From: Tenacibaculum sp.
GTDB lineage: Bacteria; Bacteroidota; Bacteroidia; Flavobacteriales; Flavobacteriaceae
Assembly: GCA_020629275.1 (NCBI GenBank)
Contig: JAHDDQ010000001.1
Location: forward strand, 56,566 to 120,565
Reading direction: 5' to 3'
DNA length: 64,000 bases
This document shows positions 17,065 to 24,590 of the stretch, in pieces (position 1 is the stretch's first letter; the number at the start of each line of letters is the position of its first letter). The notes under the pieces are model-generated. The model had not been told where the DNA came from. It searched no databases and worked only from the letters and a program-made list of their open reading frames with translations. A program made the position numbers and the translations under genes.

Positions 17065-17149
17065 ATTCCATAAAGGCAAATTTTGTGTATAATTATCCAC
17101 ACATTGAGAAAGCTAATGCTTAAGTACAAATCAAAAATAGTTGGTAAGA

Positions 17150-17157
17150 TACATTTG
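17150..17157 (+). promoter_or_regulatory. possible -7 box of the hemerythrin gene
   Basis: TACATTTG fits TAnnTTTG. No TTTG is found at the normal distance upstream, so promoter activity is uncertain. Transcription from here would give a leader of about 50 bases. Confidence 0.4.
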
Positions 17158-17212
17158 TGGTTATGGTATAGTACTTGACCTTTAAATAAGCAAATCAATT
17201 AAAATTATAATT

Positions 17213-17671
17213 ATGACACTATTTGAATTAATAAGAAAAGATCACGACTATCAAAGAGAACTTTTAAATAAACTAATTGACACAAGCGGTGATTCTGCTG
17301 ATCGCAGAAGGCTGTATGAGCAGGTTAAGACAGAATTGCAAATACATGAAGATGTTGAGGAGAAAAACTTCTACAAACATTTAATTGATTCAGAAGCAAC
17401 TATCGAGATGGTTAGACATGGTATGGCAGAGCACCACGAAATAGATGAACTCATAGAGAGTTTAGACAATACAGAAATGGATTCATCATCATGGTTAAAT
17501 ACTGCTAAGAAACTTAAAGATCAGGTGGAGCATCATTTAAAAGATGAAGAGCAAGAATTCTTTAAAATTGCAGGGAAGGAACTATCCGATTCTAAGAAAG
17601 AAGAATTAGCTAGACAGTATGAGAAAGACCTAATAGATGCAAAGGAAAACCAAATGGTTGTTGAAAGATAG
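17213..17671 (+). CDS. hemerythrin HHE domain protein
   Basis: The 152-residue soluble protein has the HHE cation-binding four-helix plan. Candidate di-iron ligands are H11 in RKDHDYQ, His and Glu in IHEDVEEKNFY near 45, HHEIDELIE near 75, and EHHLKDEEQEFF near 105. Such proteins bind oxygen or nitric oxide, or help repair iron centres under stress. It is transcribed alone, away from the stress genes on its left and toward the topoisomerase IB gene on its right, with a two-way terminator between. Location among CsbD, DUF1328 and DUF2383 genes supports a stress role by inference. Confidence 0.88.
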   Translation: MTLFELIRKDHDYQRELLNKLIDTSGDSADRRRLYEQVKTELQIHEDVEEKNFYKHLIDSEATIEMVRHGMAEHHEIDELIESLDNTEMDSSSWLNTAKKLKDQVEHHLKDEEQEFFKIAGKELSDSKKEELARQYEKDLIDAKENQMVVER

Positions 17672-17707
17672 GTCTTGAGTGCATATCAACTATGCTTCAT
17701 AAAGATT

Positions 17708-17739
17708 AACCCTCAATTAAATAAATTTAATTGGGGGTT
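17708..17739. terminator. bidirectional terminator between hemerythrin and topoisomerase IB genes
   Basis: A 15-bp stem (AACCCTCAATTAAAT against ATTTAATTGGGGGTT, one G-T pair) with a two-base loop sits between convergent genes. On the plus strand TTTTCATTTT follows; the topoisomerase stop on the minus strand lies 1 bp away, so it can serve both genes. Confidence 0.82.
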
Positions 17740-17740
17740 T

Positions 17741-18745
17741 TCATTTTATTATATCCATTGCTATATGCTCATATACATCCATTTGTTTTTTATAAGATTT
17801 TCGAGTTTTAAGTTCTTTTAAATGTTTATAATTTTTATAAAGTTTGTCGCTATTTAAACTATCTAAAATATTTGGGTGAATATAATAATCTTTACAAACT
17901 TTAGCTGTATTTCCAAGCTGTTTGGCCACTTTTTTAACAATCATATTTTTAAATCTTACAGGACTAAGATCATTGGCTTTTCTAATATTTAAAAAATAAT
18001 TTTCAATCGTTAAGTGGTTAGCGCCCCAGGTTCTAAAAAACTTAGTAGAAAAATCCTCTCTCATATTAATTTGAATAAACTCATTTAGATCGTCAGATTT
18101 TAACTGGTTATAAACGTTCTTGTTATTTTCATCTCTGTACATGAACAATTCATACCCTCTTAGCTCTGAACACTGTTTAATTAATTTAATTAATCTAGCA
18201 TTGCTAAATTTTATCGATCTAATTTGATTACTTTTCCCCTTGTACTTGAATACTAGCTTATCATCTTCGAGCTTTATATGTTTCCTTCTAAGTGTGCAAA
18301 GACCAAATGTTCCGTTTTTGTTTTTATAATAGTCATTACCAACTCTAATGTAAGAAGCATCCATAATTGTTAGCGCCAACGAAATTACCTTATCTTTAAC
18401 CCACCGTTTTTTATTTAATTTTTTTTCGAGTAAGTTTCTAAATTCAGGCAAGTGCTGAGAAAAGTCATATAATGTATTCCACTTCAGATTAGCTCTGTAG
18501 TTAAGCCAGTCGTCATTATAAATGTACTGCCGTCTATTTTTTTCATCTCTACCAAAAACTAATATATGTGTATTATCTTCCGGTGAGATTTTCAAGTTTT
18601 TCCACGCAGGAGGAACGCCCAAATCTTTTATCTTCTTCTCAATGGCATTAGCTTTTAGTGGATTTACACTTTTTAGCTCATTGAAATCAATAAACGGATA
18701 TTTTTCAATATCAGCATAAATCAGGTGGTTGGGACAAGATTGCAT
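17741..18745 (-). CDS. DNA topoisomerase IB (poxvirus-like)
   Basis: This 334-residue enzyme relaxes supercoils through a 3'-phosphotyrosyl link. Family landmarks are PPAWKNLKISP near 39-50, ASYIRVGNDYY near 129 with the first catalytic Arg, TLRRKHIKLEDDKLVFKYKGKS near 150-170 holding the catalytic Lys, FRTWGA near 237 with the second Arg, and AKQLGNTAKVCKDYYIHP near 275-291 with Tyr288 as nucleophile. The position that is His in vaccinia appears as Asn, which is common in bacterial members. Bacterial topoisomerase IB is an accessory gene of patchy spread, and here it sits beside YihY/BrkB in a stress cluster. Confidence 0.93.
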   Translation of the reverse strand: MQSCPNHLIYADIEKYPFIDFNELKSVNPLKANAIEKKIKDLGVPPAWKNLKISPEDNTHILVFGRDEKNRRQYIYNDDWLNYRANLKWNTLYDFSQHLPEFRNLLEKKLNKKRWVKDKVISLALTIMDASYIRVGNDYYKNKNGTFGLCTLRRKHIKLEDDKLVFKYKGKSNQIRSIKFSNARLIKLIKQCSELRGYELFMYRDENNKNVYNQLKSDDLNEFIQINMREDFSTKFFRTWGANHLTIENYFLNIRKANDLSPVRFKNMIVKKVAKQLGNTAKVCKDYYIHPNILDSLNSDKLYKNYKHLKELKTRKSYKKQMDVYEHIAMDIIK

Positions 18746-18750
18746 TTTAA

Positions 18751-19581
18751 TTAGTTCTTTAAGTTAAACAATACTTTACTTAACATGGCTCCAAACAAAA
18801 AAACGAAGGATGAGTAATAAATCCATACCGGAATAATTATTATTGATCCTGCTGCGCCATATACGGACAAGACAGAACTGTTGCTCAAATAAATACCAAT
18901 TAAAACTCTGCCCAAATAAAATAAAAGAGAAGTTACTAAAGCACTTTTAAACGTTTCTGACCACTTCATATTAATATTTGGTAAAAACCGGTATATCATA
19001 GCAAAAAGTAATATTATAGCGCCAAAACCAAATAGGTGATTTACTAAAATTGAAAATATTTCTAGTCCAGCAAAAGAACTGTTATTCAAAAAAATATTGA
19101 TAATAGATTCTACAAATAGTGAAACAATCATAATGAATCCAAAACTCAGTATAACTGAGAAAGACAAAAAGCGATTAATAACTAAGTTCTTTAAAAATGA
19201 AATTTTACTTTTCTTATTTATAATATCGTTAAGTGCATCTTGAAGAGATATGACAACAGTTGTTGCACCAAACAACAAAGTACCAATTCCTAAAATTTTC
19301 ATTATTAAACTTGAGTCTTCAAATGCGACACTTTTTATAATTGAATGAACCATTTCAGGATCATCAAGGTCTATTAGAACTTGTAACTTGTTTACAAGCT
19401 CATTTCTTATTTCTTCCTCCTCAAAAAAATAACCCAAAATGTTAACCAATAAAAAAAGTATGGAAGGAAGTGAGAATATAGTATAAAATGCTATTACAGC
19501 ACTATGATTAAGTAGGTCAACCCTAGCAAATTCAGATTTTAGTTCTTTACCGAAATTTTTAATTTTTTGTAGGAAGCTCAT
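18751..19581 (-). CDS. YihY/BrkB family inner membrane protein
   Basis: The 276-residue protein has six membrane segments and the YihY pattern: AVIAFYTIFSLPSILFLLVNILG near 28-50, ISLQDALNDIINKK near 108-122, FLPNINMKWSETFKSALVTSLLFYLGR near 194-222 and YGAAGSIIIIPVWIYYSSFVFLFGAML near 238-264. Members were once called ribonuclease BN by mistake; their true function, perhaps transport, is unknown. Its start overlaps the end of the upstream AsmA-like gene by 23 bp and the topoisomerase gene follows 5 bp later, so the three are one transcription unit. Confidence 0.9.
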   Translation of the reverse strand: MSFLQKIKNFGKELKSEFARVDLLNHSAVIAFYTIFSLPSILFLLVNILGYFFEEEEIRNELVNKLQVLIDLDDPEMVHSIIKSVAFEDSSLIMKILGIGTLLFGATTVVISLQDALNDIINKKSKISFLKNLVINRFLSFSVILSFGFIMIVSLFVESIINIFLNNSSFAGLEIFSILVNHLFGFGAIILLFAMIYRFLPNINMKWSETFKSALVTSLLFYLGRVLIGIYLSNSSVLSVYGAAGSIIIIPVWIYYSSFVFLFGAMLSKVLFNLKN

Positions 19582-20641
19582 CTGTAGTAGTATTTATTTC
19601 TTTATCTAGTGTTGGTTTTAGAGCCTCAAAAAAAGCATTTTTCAAAAATGTTTTTATCGAAAAGAATGTCTGGATACTCAACTTTTCCATTTTTCCTTCG
19701 AAGGGCACCTTTAATGCTAATTGCTCTTTTTTTGGATTTGAAAAAATTGAAGTCGAAACCTCCCCCGCTAACTCAATTATTTTTTGAATCGGTTTGTCAT
19801 TCTTATCTTGCTCTTTTTCATAAACGTTTACATTTTTAAAAATTGGTTTTACATATCCAAGATATGCTCCATCATAAATCTTAAATTCTAAATAATTATT
19901 AAAATAACCCGTAGCAAAATCAAATTTCAAGTATTTTTCAAAAACCTGATTAACATTTGTTATATCAACATCCTCGATAGTCAAATCCAAATCCATATCT
20001 GGCACATTCTTTAAAACGTTTAATTCAGAAGTAAACCTCATCCTCCCAGTTTCAAAAAACCTCGAGTTCAAAGTTACATTGGCTGGGAACGAATCTTTAT
20101 CATTTATAACGTTTGATAAATTATTTGCCTTCACATAAATACTATCTAGTTTCAGATCAATGGGCTGATCATTAAAAAAATCTTTGTAATGAATAGCGGC
20201 ATTGTTTACTTTAAGTTGATTAATATTAATAGGCATCATTCTTTGAGCAAGTTCAAACCAAGCGACTAAATCAGTACTATCTGTTATGTTTTTTTGTTCT
20301 TCAATTACGTAATTTACTTCAGCAGAATCTATTGTCAAATCAGAAAGTATTCTACCTTTTAGCAACGCTTTCCAGTCTAGAGTTACGTGTATATCTTTAG
20401 CAAAGATGAAAGGCGTTTTATATCCTCCAGATTCCTCATCAATATTAAAATTTCTCAAATAATAATCTCCTGTAAATAAGCTTAAATCAACGTCTTTAAC
20501 TTTTCCTGTATAATTTTCAAGAGTATCTAAATTTTTATTAATAGTGTGGCGAATCCACTCTGGAAGTACGATTCTGGCTATTATAAGAACAAGAATAATT
20601 GTTATTAATATAAATCTTTTTTTGTATTTGAGTTTAGTCAT
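19559..20641 (-). CDS. AsmA/DUF748-like envelope protein
   Basis: The 360-residue protein has a single N-terminal membrane anchor (FILITIILVLIIARIVL, about 10-26) and a periplasmic body rich in short beta strands. Its opening after the anchor, NKNLDTLENYTGKVKDVDLSLFTGDYYLRNFNI, is the repeating-beta-groove start seen in AsmA and DUF748 proteins, now thought to help lipid movement between membranes. It is shorter than typical AsmA. It is the first gene of the unit with yihY and topoisomerase IB. Assignment rests on pattern and architecture; DUF748 is the nearest name. Confidence 0.7.
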   Translation of the reverse strand: MTKLKYKKRFILITIILVLIIARIVLPEWIRHTINKNLDTLENYTGKVKDVDLSLFTGDYYLRNFNIDEESGGYKTPFIFAKDIHVTLDWKALLKGRILSDLTIDSAEVNYVIEEQKNITDSTDLVAWFELAQRMMPININQLKVNNAAIHYKDFFNDQPIDLKLDSIYVKANNLSNVINDKDSFPANVTLNSRFFETGRMRFTSELNVLKNVPDMDLDLTIEDVDITNVNQVFEKYLKFDFATGYFNNYLEFKIYDGAYLGYVKPIFKNVNVYEKEQDKNDKPIQKIIELAGEVSTSIFSNPKKEQLALKVPFEGKMEKLSIQTFFSIKTFLKNAFFEALKPTLDKEINTTTDELPTKN

Positions 20642-20825
20642 ATACTGAAATTAGAAAACATTATGCCATTAATTTTTTTTTATTTAAGTAATTAGTATTT
20701 AGCACATTAAGAATAATTTTTTTTAGTTAAATCTAAAAAAACAACTTTTATGTGGATTTTAATCTACACTTTGAGATAAAACATATAACCTGACAATTTT
20801 GTATATTATCTAAAACAATTAAGAT

Positions 20826-21668
20826 ATGGTGAAAGATATAATCTTAAACAAAATATTAACGATAGCAATTTTAATTATGGCTAGCGCTATTTCTTCCTGC
20901 AAAAAAGAAGGTTGTACAGACGACAATGCAACAAATTTTAATTCTAAAGCTAAAACTGAAGACGGGTCTTGTATTTACGAAGGAGGTGAAAAATCTGCTA
21001 CTGTTCAATTTAAAGTAAATCATTTAGTAAATGGTGAACCTATTGAATTTGATAATATGAAATATACCTCGGTACAGGGATATAGCTATGATGTGAGAAA
21101 ATTATACTATTTTCTTTCTGAGCCTAGTCTTAAAATTGAAGGCGAAACAATATCTCTTCCTCAGGCTCATTACTTTGACGGAAAAAATGAGAGTACTTTA
21201 GTTTGGAATGTGAATTACAACTTTCCAATTGGTAAAATTGAAGAGGTTGGCGTTCGTTTTGGCTTTAATGATAAAATGAATGACACTATAAATTTCCCCA
21301 CATTTCCAGCAGCAAATATGTCCTGGCCTGCATCTCTTGGGGGAGGATGGCACTATATGCAATTGGAAGGAGGTTTTAAGTTAACACCAGATACTCAAAC
21401 AGATTTTTACAATACTCACACAGGTCCTACGGATGGAAACGACAACAGCTTTTTCAGCACCTTTGATGTTAGCTCTAGTGACTATTCAGTTAGTGGTGAG
21501 CAAACAATTATTGTAACATTAAACATCGAGTTAACCGAGTTTTATGTAAATCCAAACGAGTATGATTTTACTGAAAATAGTTTCATCATGAATAAGCAAA
21601 ACATTCAAGAACAAATTCAACAAAATGGTGAATCAGTAATTGATTTAGAAAGTCTTATAATTCAGTAA
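20826..21668 (+). CDS. MbnP-like lipoprotein
   Basis: The 280-residue lipoprotein has a signal peptide with lipobox ending at Cys25 (AISSC). Next comes a Cys-bearing linker, GCTDDNATNFNSKAKTEDGSC (shown here as two halves around NSKA), of the type repeated in Bacteroidota surface proteins. From about 50 the body matches the MbnP family: VQFKVNHLVNGEPIEFDN, YDVRKLYYFLSE, a GWHYMQLEGGFK segment near 175 and a final VTLNIELTEFYVNP strand. MbnP partners of MbnH in methanotrophs bind copper. No mbnH-like peroxidase gene is adjacent. The 184 bp upstream show no feature. Confidence 0.78.
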   Translation: MVKDIILNKILTIAILIMASAISSCKKEGCTDDNATNFNSKAKTEDGSCIYEGGEKSATVQFKVNHLVNGEPIEFDNMKYTSVQGYSYDVRKLYYFLSEPSLKIEGETISLPQAHYFDGKNESTLVWNVNYNFPIGKIEEVGVRFGFNDKMNDTINFPTFPAANMSWPASLGGGWHYMQLEGGFKLTPDTQTDFYNTHTGPTDGNDNSFFSTFDVSSSDYSVSGEQTIIVTLNIELTEFYVNPNEYDFTENSFIMNKQNIQEQIQQNGESVIDLESLIIQ

Positions 21669-21670
21669 AC

Positions 21671-23821
21671 TTAATATTCTTCATTCATATTGTAGAGTGT
21701 AAACGACCAAATGTCGGCCCATTCTTCAATTACTTTTTCTGTTGGTTTACCGGCTCCATGACCTGCGTTTACATCAACCCTAATTAATACGGGCGATTCA
21801 CCTTTATGTTTAGCTTGTAATTCAGATATAAATTTAAAAGAGTGTGCTGGTACTACTCTATCATCATGATCAGCAGTAGTAACTAATGTTGCAGGATATA
21901 CTTCATCTTTTTCAATATTATGCAAAGGCGAATATTCAATTAAGTTGTTAAAATGTGTAGAATCATCACTACTTCCGTATTCAACTGCCCATCCCCAACC
22001 AACAGTAAATTTATGGTAACGCAACATGTCTAATACGCCAACAGCTGGCAATGCAACTTGAAATAAATCTGGACGCTGAGTCATACAAGCTCCTACTAGT
22101 AAACCTCCATTAGAACCTCCCGCGATAGCCAATTTTTCTTTTGATGTATAGTTCTCTTCAATCAGAAACTCTGAAGCTGCTATAAAATCATCAAATACAT
22201 TTTGCTTTTTTAAGAGCATTCCTTGCTTATGCCACTTTTCACCATATTCACCGCCACCTCTTAAATTTGCAACAGCAAAAATTCCTCCATTCTCTAACCA
22301 AGGTAGCATAGTTATTCTAAACCCAGGGTTTAAACTAATATTGAATCCTCCGTACCCATAAAGATATACTGGATTTGTTCCATCCATTTTAATTCCTTTT
22401 TTGCGAGTTAAAAACATTGGTATTTCAGTACCATCTTTACTTTTATAAAAAACCTGAGATGTCTCATACATATCTGAGTTAAAGTTTATTTCACTATTTC
22501 GGTAAACTTTAGAAACACCAGTAGTAATGTTATAAGAAAAAATTGTACTGGGATAAGTATAAGATGTAAAACTATAGTATGTTGTAGAGTCTGATTTTGT
22601 ACCATCAAAACCATTCACAGAACCTATAGTTGGTAGCTCAATTTGTTTATTTCTTTTACCCGATTCATCAATCGTATAAACTACATTGTGAGCATCCTTC
22701 ATATATTTAGCAATAATTACATTACCTACAAAGCTTACTTGTTCAAGTACTTCTTTTGGGTGTTCAACTATAAAATCTTTCCATTCATTCTCATCTTTAT
22801 TTTTTCCTTTATAATAATTAGACAAGTTTACTTTTACTAACCTGTAATTGGGAGCTTTATAATTAGTGTATATAAATGCATTATCCCCTTCATTATCAAT
22901 ATAGTAGTGATCATTTTTAAAATTACTATTTAAAGCAACAAAGTCATTTTGAGTGCGTAAATCTTTGAAATATAGTTGAGAACCACTTATACCTTCCTGA
23001 ACATTTATAAATAAATAATTCTCATCTTCAGAAGTTTCGGCAAACATATAACGTTTAGGGTAATCTTTCTGCCAAAATACAAGTTCATCATCTGACTGGT
23101 TAGTATTTAGTTTGTGATAATAAACTTTATGATATTCGTTTGATGTAGAAAACTCTTTTCCCTCTTCAGGCACATCATATTTGCTGTAATAAAAGCCTTC
23201 ACCTTTCCATGCCATTCCAGTAAACTTAGCCCATTTAAGCTCGTCTTTTAATACTTCTCCAGTAATAACATTTTTTATGTAAATAGTTTGCCAATCAGAA
23301 CCGGCATCGTTTATAGCATATGCAAAGTAATTCCCATTTTTTGAAAAACTTGTTGATCCTAATGCCGCAGTACCATCTTCTTTTAAAGTATTTGGATCTA
23401 GAAAAATTGAAGGTTCCGACTCTAAATTATCTTGAGTAAATAATACACTTTGATTCTGTAGTCCGTCATTTTTATAGAAATAAAATTTATTACCTTTTTT
23501 AAACGGTGCGGAATATTTTGGATAATTCCATAGTTCTTTGAGCCTTTCTTTGAGTTTTGCTCTGAAAGGAATTTGCTCTAAATAACTAAAAGTAACTTCG
23601 TTTTGATTCGCAACCCAGTTTTCAGTTTCTTCTGAACGATCATCCTCCAACCATCTGTAAGGATCTGAAATTGAGGTTCCAAAGTAATTATCGATCTGAT
23701 TTATTTTTTTGGTTTCAGGATATTTTAACACCATTTTTGTCTCTTCAATTTCTGTTTTTTTACTTGAGCAAGATATAACCAAAAAGGCTAAAAATATGCA
23801 TGTATAGATGTAGTTTATCAT
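21671..23821 (-). CDS. prolyl oligopeptidase family serine peptidase (S9A), lipoprotein
   Basis: The 716-residue protein begins MINYIYTCIFLAFLVISC, a signal peptide with lipobox Cys18, so it is probably attached to the envelope. A seven-bladed propeller spans about 60-420, opening with YRWLED. The alpha/beta hydrolase domain has GGSNGG with the nucleophile Ser near 566, Asp in TTADHDDRVVPAH near 650 and His in NAGHGAGKP near 687. It cuts short peptides after proline. The frame continues 30 codons upstream, but that part overlaps the promoter and lacks a sensible signal. It converges on the MbnP-like gene with 2 bp between stops. Confidence 0.92.
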   Translation of the reverse strand: MINYIYTCIFLAFLVISCSSKKTEIEETKMVLKYPETKKINQIDNYFGTSISDPYRWLEDDRSEETENWVANQNEVTFSYLEQIPFRAKLKERLKELWNYPKYSAPFKKGNKFYFYKNDGLQNQSVLFTQDNLESEPSIFLDPNTLKEDGTAALGSTSFSKNGNYFAYAINDAGSDWQTIYIKNVITGEVLKDELKWAKFTGMAWKGEGFYYSKYDVPEEGKEFSTSNEYHKVYYHKLNTNQSDDELVFWQKDYPKRYMFAETSEDENYLFINVQEGISGSQLYFKDLRTQNDFVALNSNFKNDHYYIDNEGDNAFIYTNYKAPNYRLVKVNLSNYYKGKNKDENEWKDFIVEHPKEVLEQVSFVGNVIIAKYMKDAHNVVYTIDESGKRNKQIELPTIGSVNGFDGTKSDSTTYYSFTSYTYPSTIFSYNITTGVSKVYRNSEINFNSDMYETSQVFYKSKDGTEIPMFLTRKKGIKMDGTNPVYLYGYGGFNISLNPGFRITMLPWLENGGIFAVANLRGGGEYGEKWHKQGMLLKKQNVFDDFIAASEFLIEENYTSKEKLAIAGGSNGGLLVGACMTQRPDLFQVALPAVGVLDMLRYHKFTVGWGWAVEYGSSDDSTHFNNLIEYSPLHNIEKDEVYPATLVTTADHDDRVVPAHSFKFISELQAKHKGESPVLIRVDVNAGHGAGKPTEKVIEEWADIWSFTLYNMNEEY

Positions 23822-23843
23822 GGATCGTTTATAATTATTTTTA

Positions 23844-23851
23844 CAAATATA
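23844..23851 (-). promoter_or_regulatory. -7 box of the prolyl oligopeptidase gene
   Basis: TATATTTG on the minus strand matches TAnnTTTG, 22 bp before the ATG at 23821. A TTTTG upstream is 16 bases away, shorter than the usual 19-21, so this is moderate evidence. Confidence 0.5.
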
Positions 23852-23986
23852 TACGAATAAAATAGGACAAAATATATTTTGAAAACACAAAAACATTTCG
23901 CTATTTTGCACTCAGTTTTGAACTACAAAGTTAACGCAGTACTAAATTAATTTAAAACGTAATTAAATTTAAAAATCAGGAAGTAT

Positions 23987-24532
23987 ATGTTCTCACTATT
24001 TACCAAGAAAAAAATTACTGATGAAACACTAGCAAATATTTTTGTTAATGGTATCATTAAATTGGTAGAAGAGGGATATCCTGACTTGGTAGACATGGTT
24101 AATAATGAAGCAGAATTTGTTAAATCTCCTAAGCTTCATAAAGAAAATTATGATCGGTTTTTATTAATTGTTTTTACTGCTAATTTATCTTTTTTACCTG
24201 ATCATTTTGGAGCAGTTGAGCAAATGAAAATGCAAGATTCTATTTACTCTAAATTCGCTTCGGCCACCGGCTTAACTAAGCAAGATTTAAAGGTTTGGGT
24301 TAATAAATACTCTCAACTTTTTTATACATTAAATCATCCTTCAAAAAATGTTAAGTACGCAATGAGTAAAGCATTTTTTCATGAGTATAAATTATATTCA
24401 TTTCAAGAAGAGTATTTTAAGAAAATGCGTGTACCCAATCCTATTTTACTAAAAAAGCTCAATGATGTTATTGAAACATTTATTTGGGACTGGGATAACC
24501 TCTTTAAAAGATATAAGGCTGTATTTAGCTAA
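23987..24532 (+). CDS. hypothetical protein
   Basis: I do not recognise this 181-residue protein. It has no signal peptide or membrane segment and looks mostly helical, with aromatic-rich helices (DRFLLIVFTANLSFLPDHF near 60, SKAFFHEYKLYSFQEEYFKKMR near 125, ETFIWDWDNLFKRYKAVF at the end). It is acidic in the first half and has no Cys. It stands alone: divergent from the prolyl oligopeptidase with 165 bp between, and 58 bp ahead of purL, with which it may be co-transcribed. Coding is supported by normal codon use and a clean ATG. Function unknown. Confidence 0.75.
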   Translation: MFSLFTKKKITDETLANIFVNGIIKLVEEGYPDLVDMVNNEAEFVKSPKLHKENYDRFLLIVFTANLSFLPDHFGAVEQMKMQDSIYSKFASATGLTKQDLKVWVNKYSQLFYTLNHPSKNVKYAMSKAFFHEYKLYSFQEEYFKKMRVPNPILLKKLNDVIETFIWDWDNLFKRYKAVFS

Positions 24533-24590
24533 AATTCGCGTCTTTCCCTTCTAAAGTTAATTCTAGTATTTTCACCTTTAAATACTAAAT

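Noticed and set aside
16885..17100. 71-residue minus-strand frame over the DUF1328 gene
   Set aside because: It overlaps the DUF1328 gene in another frame and crosses a hairpin; DUF1328 in the other frame is a clear family match.
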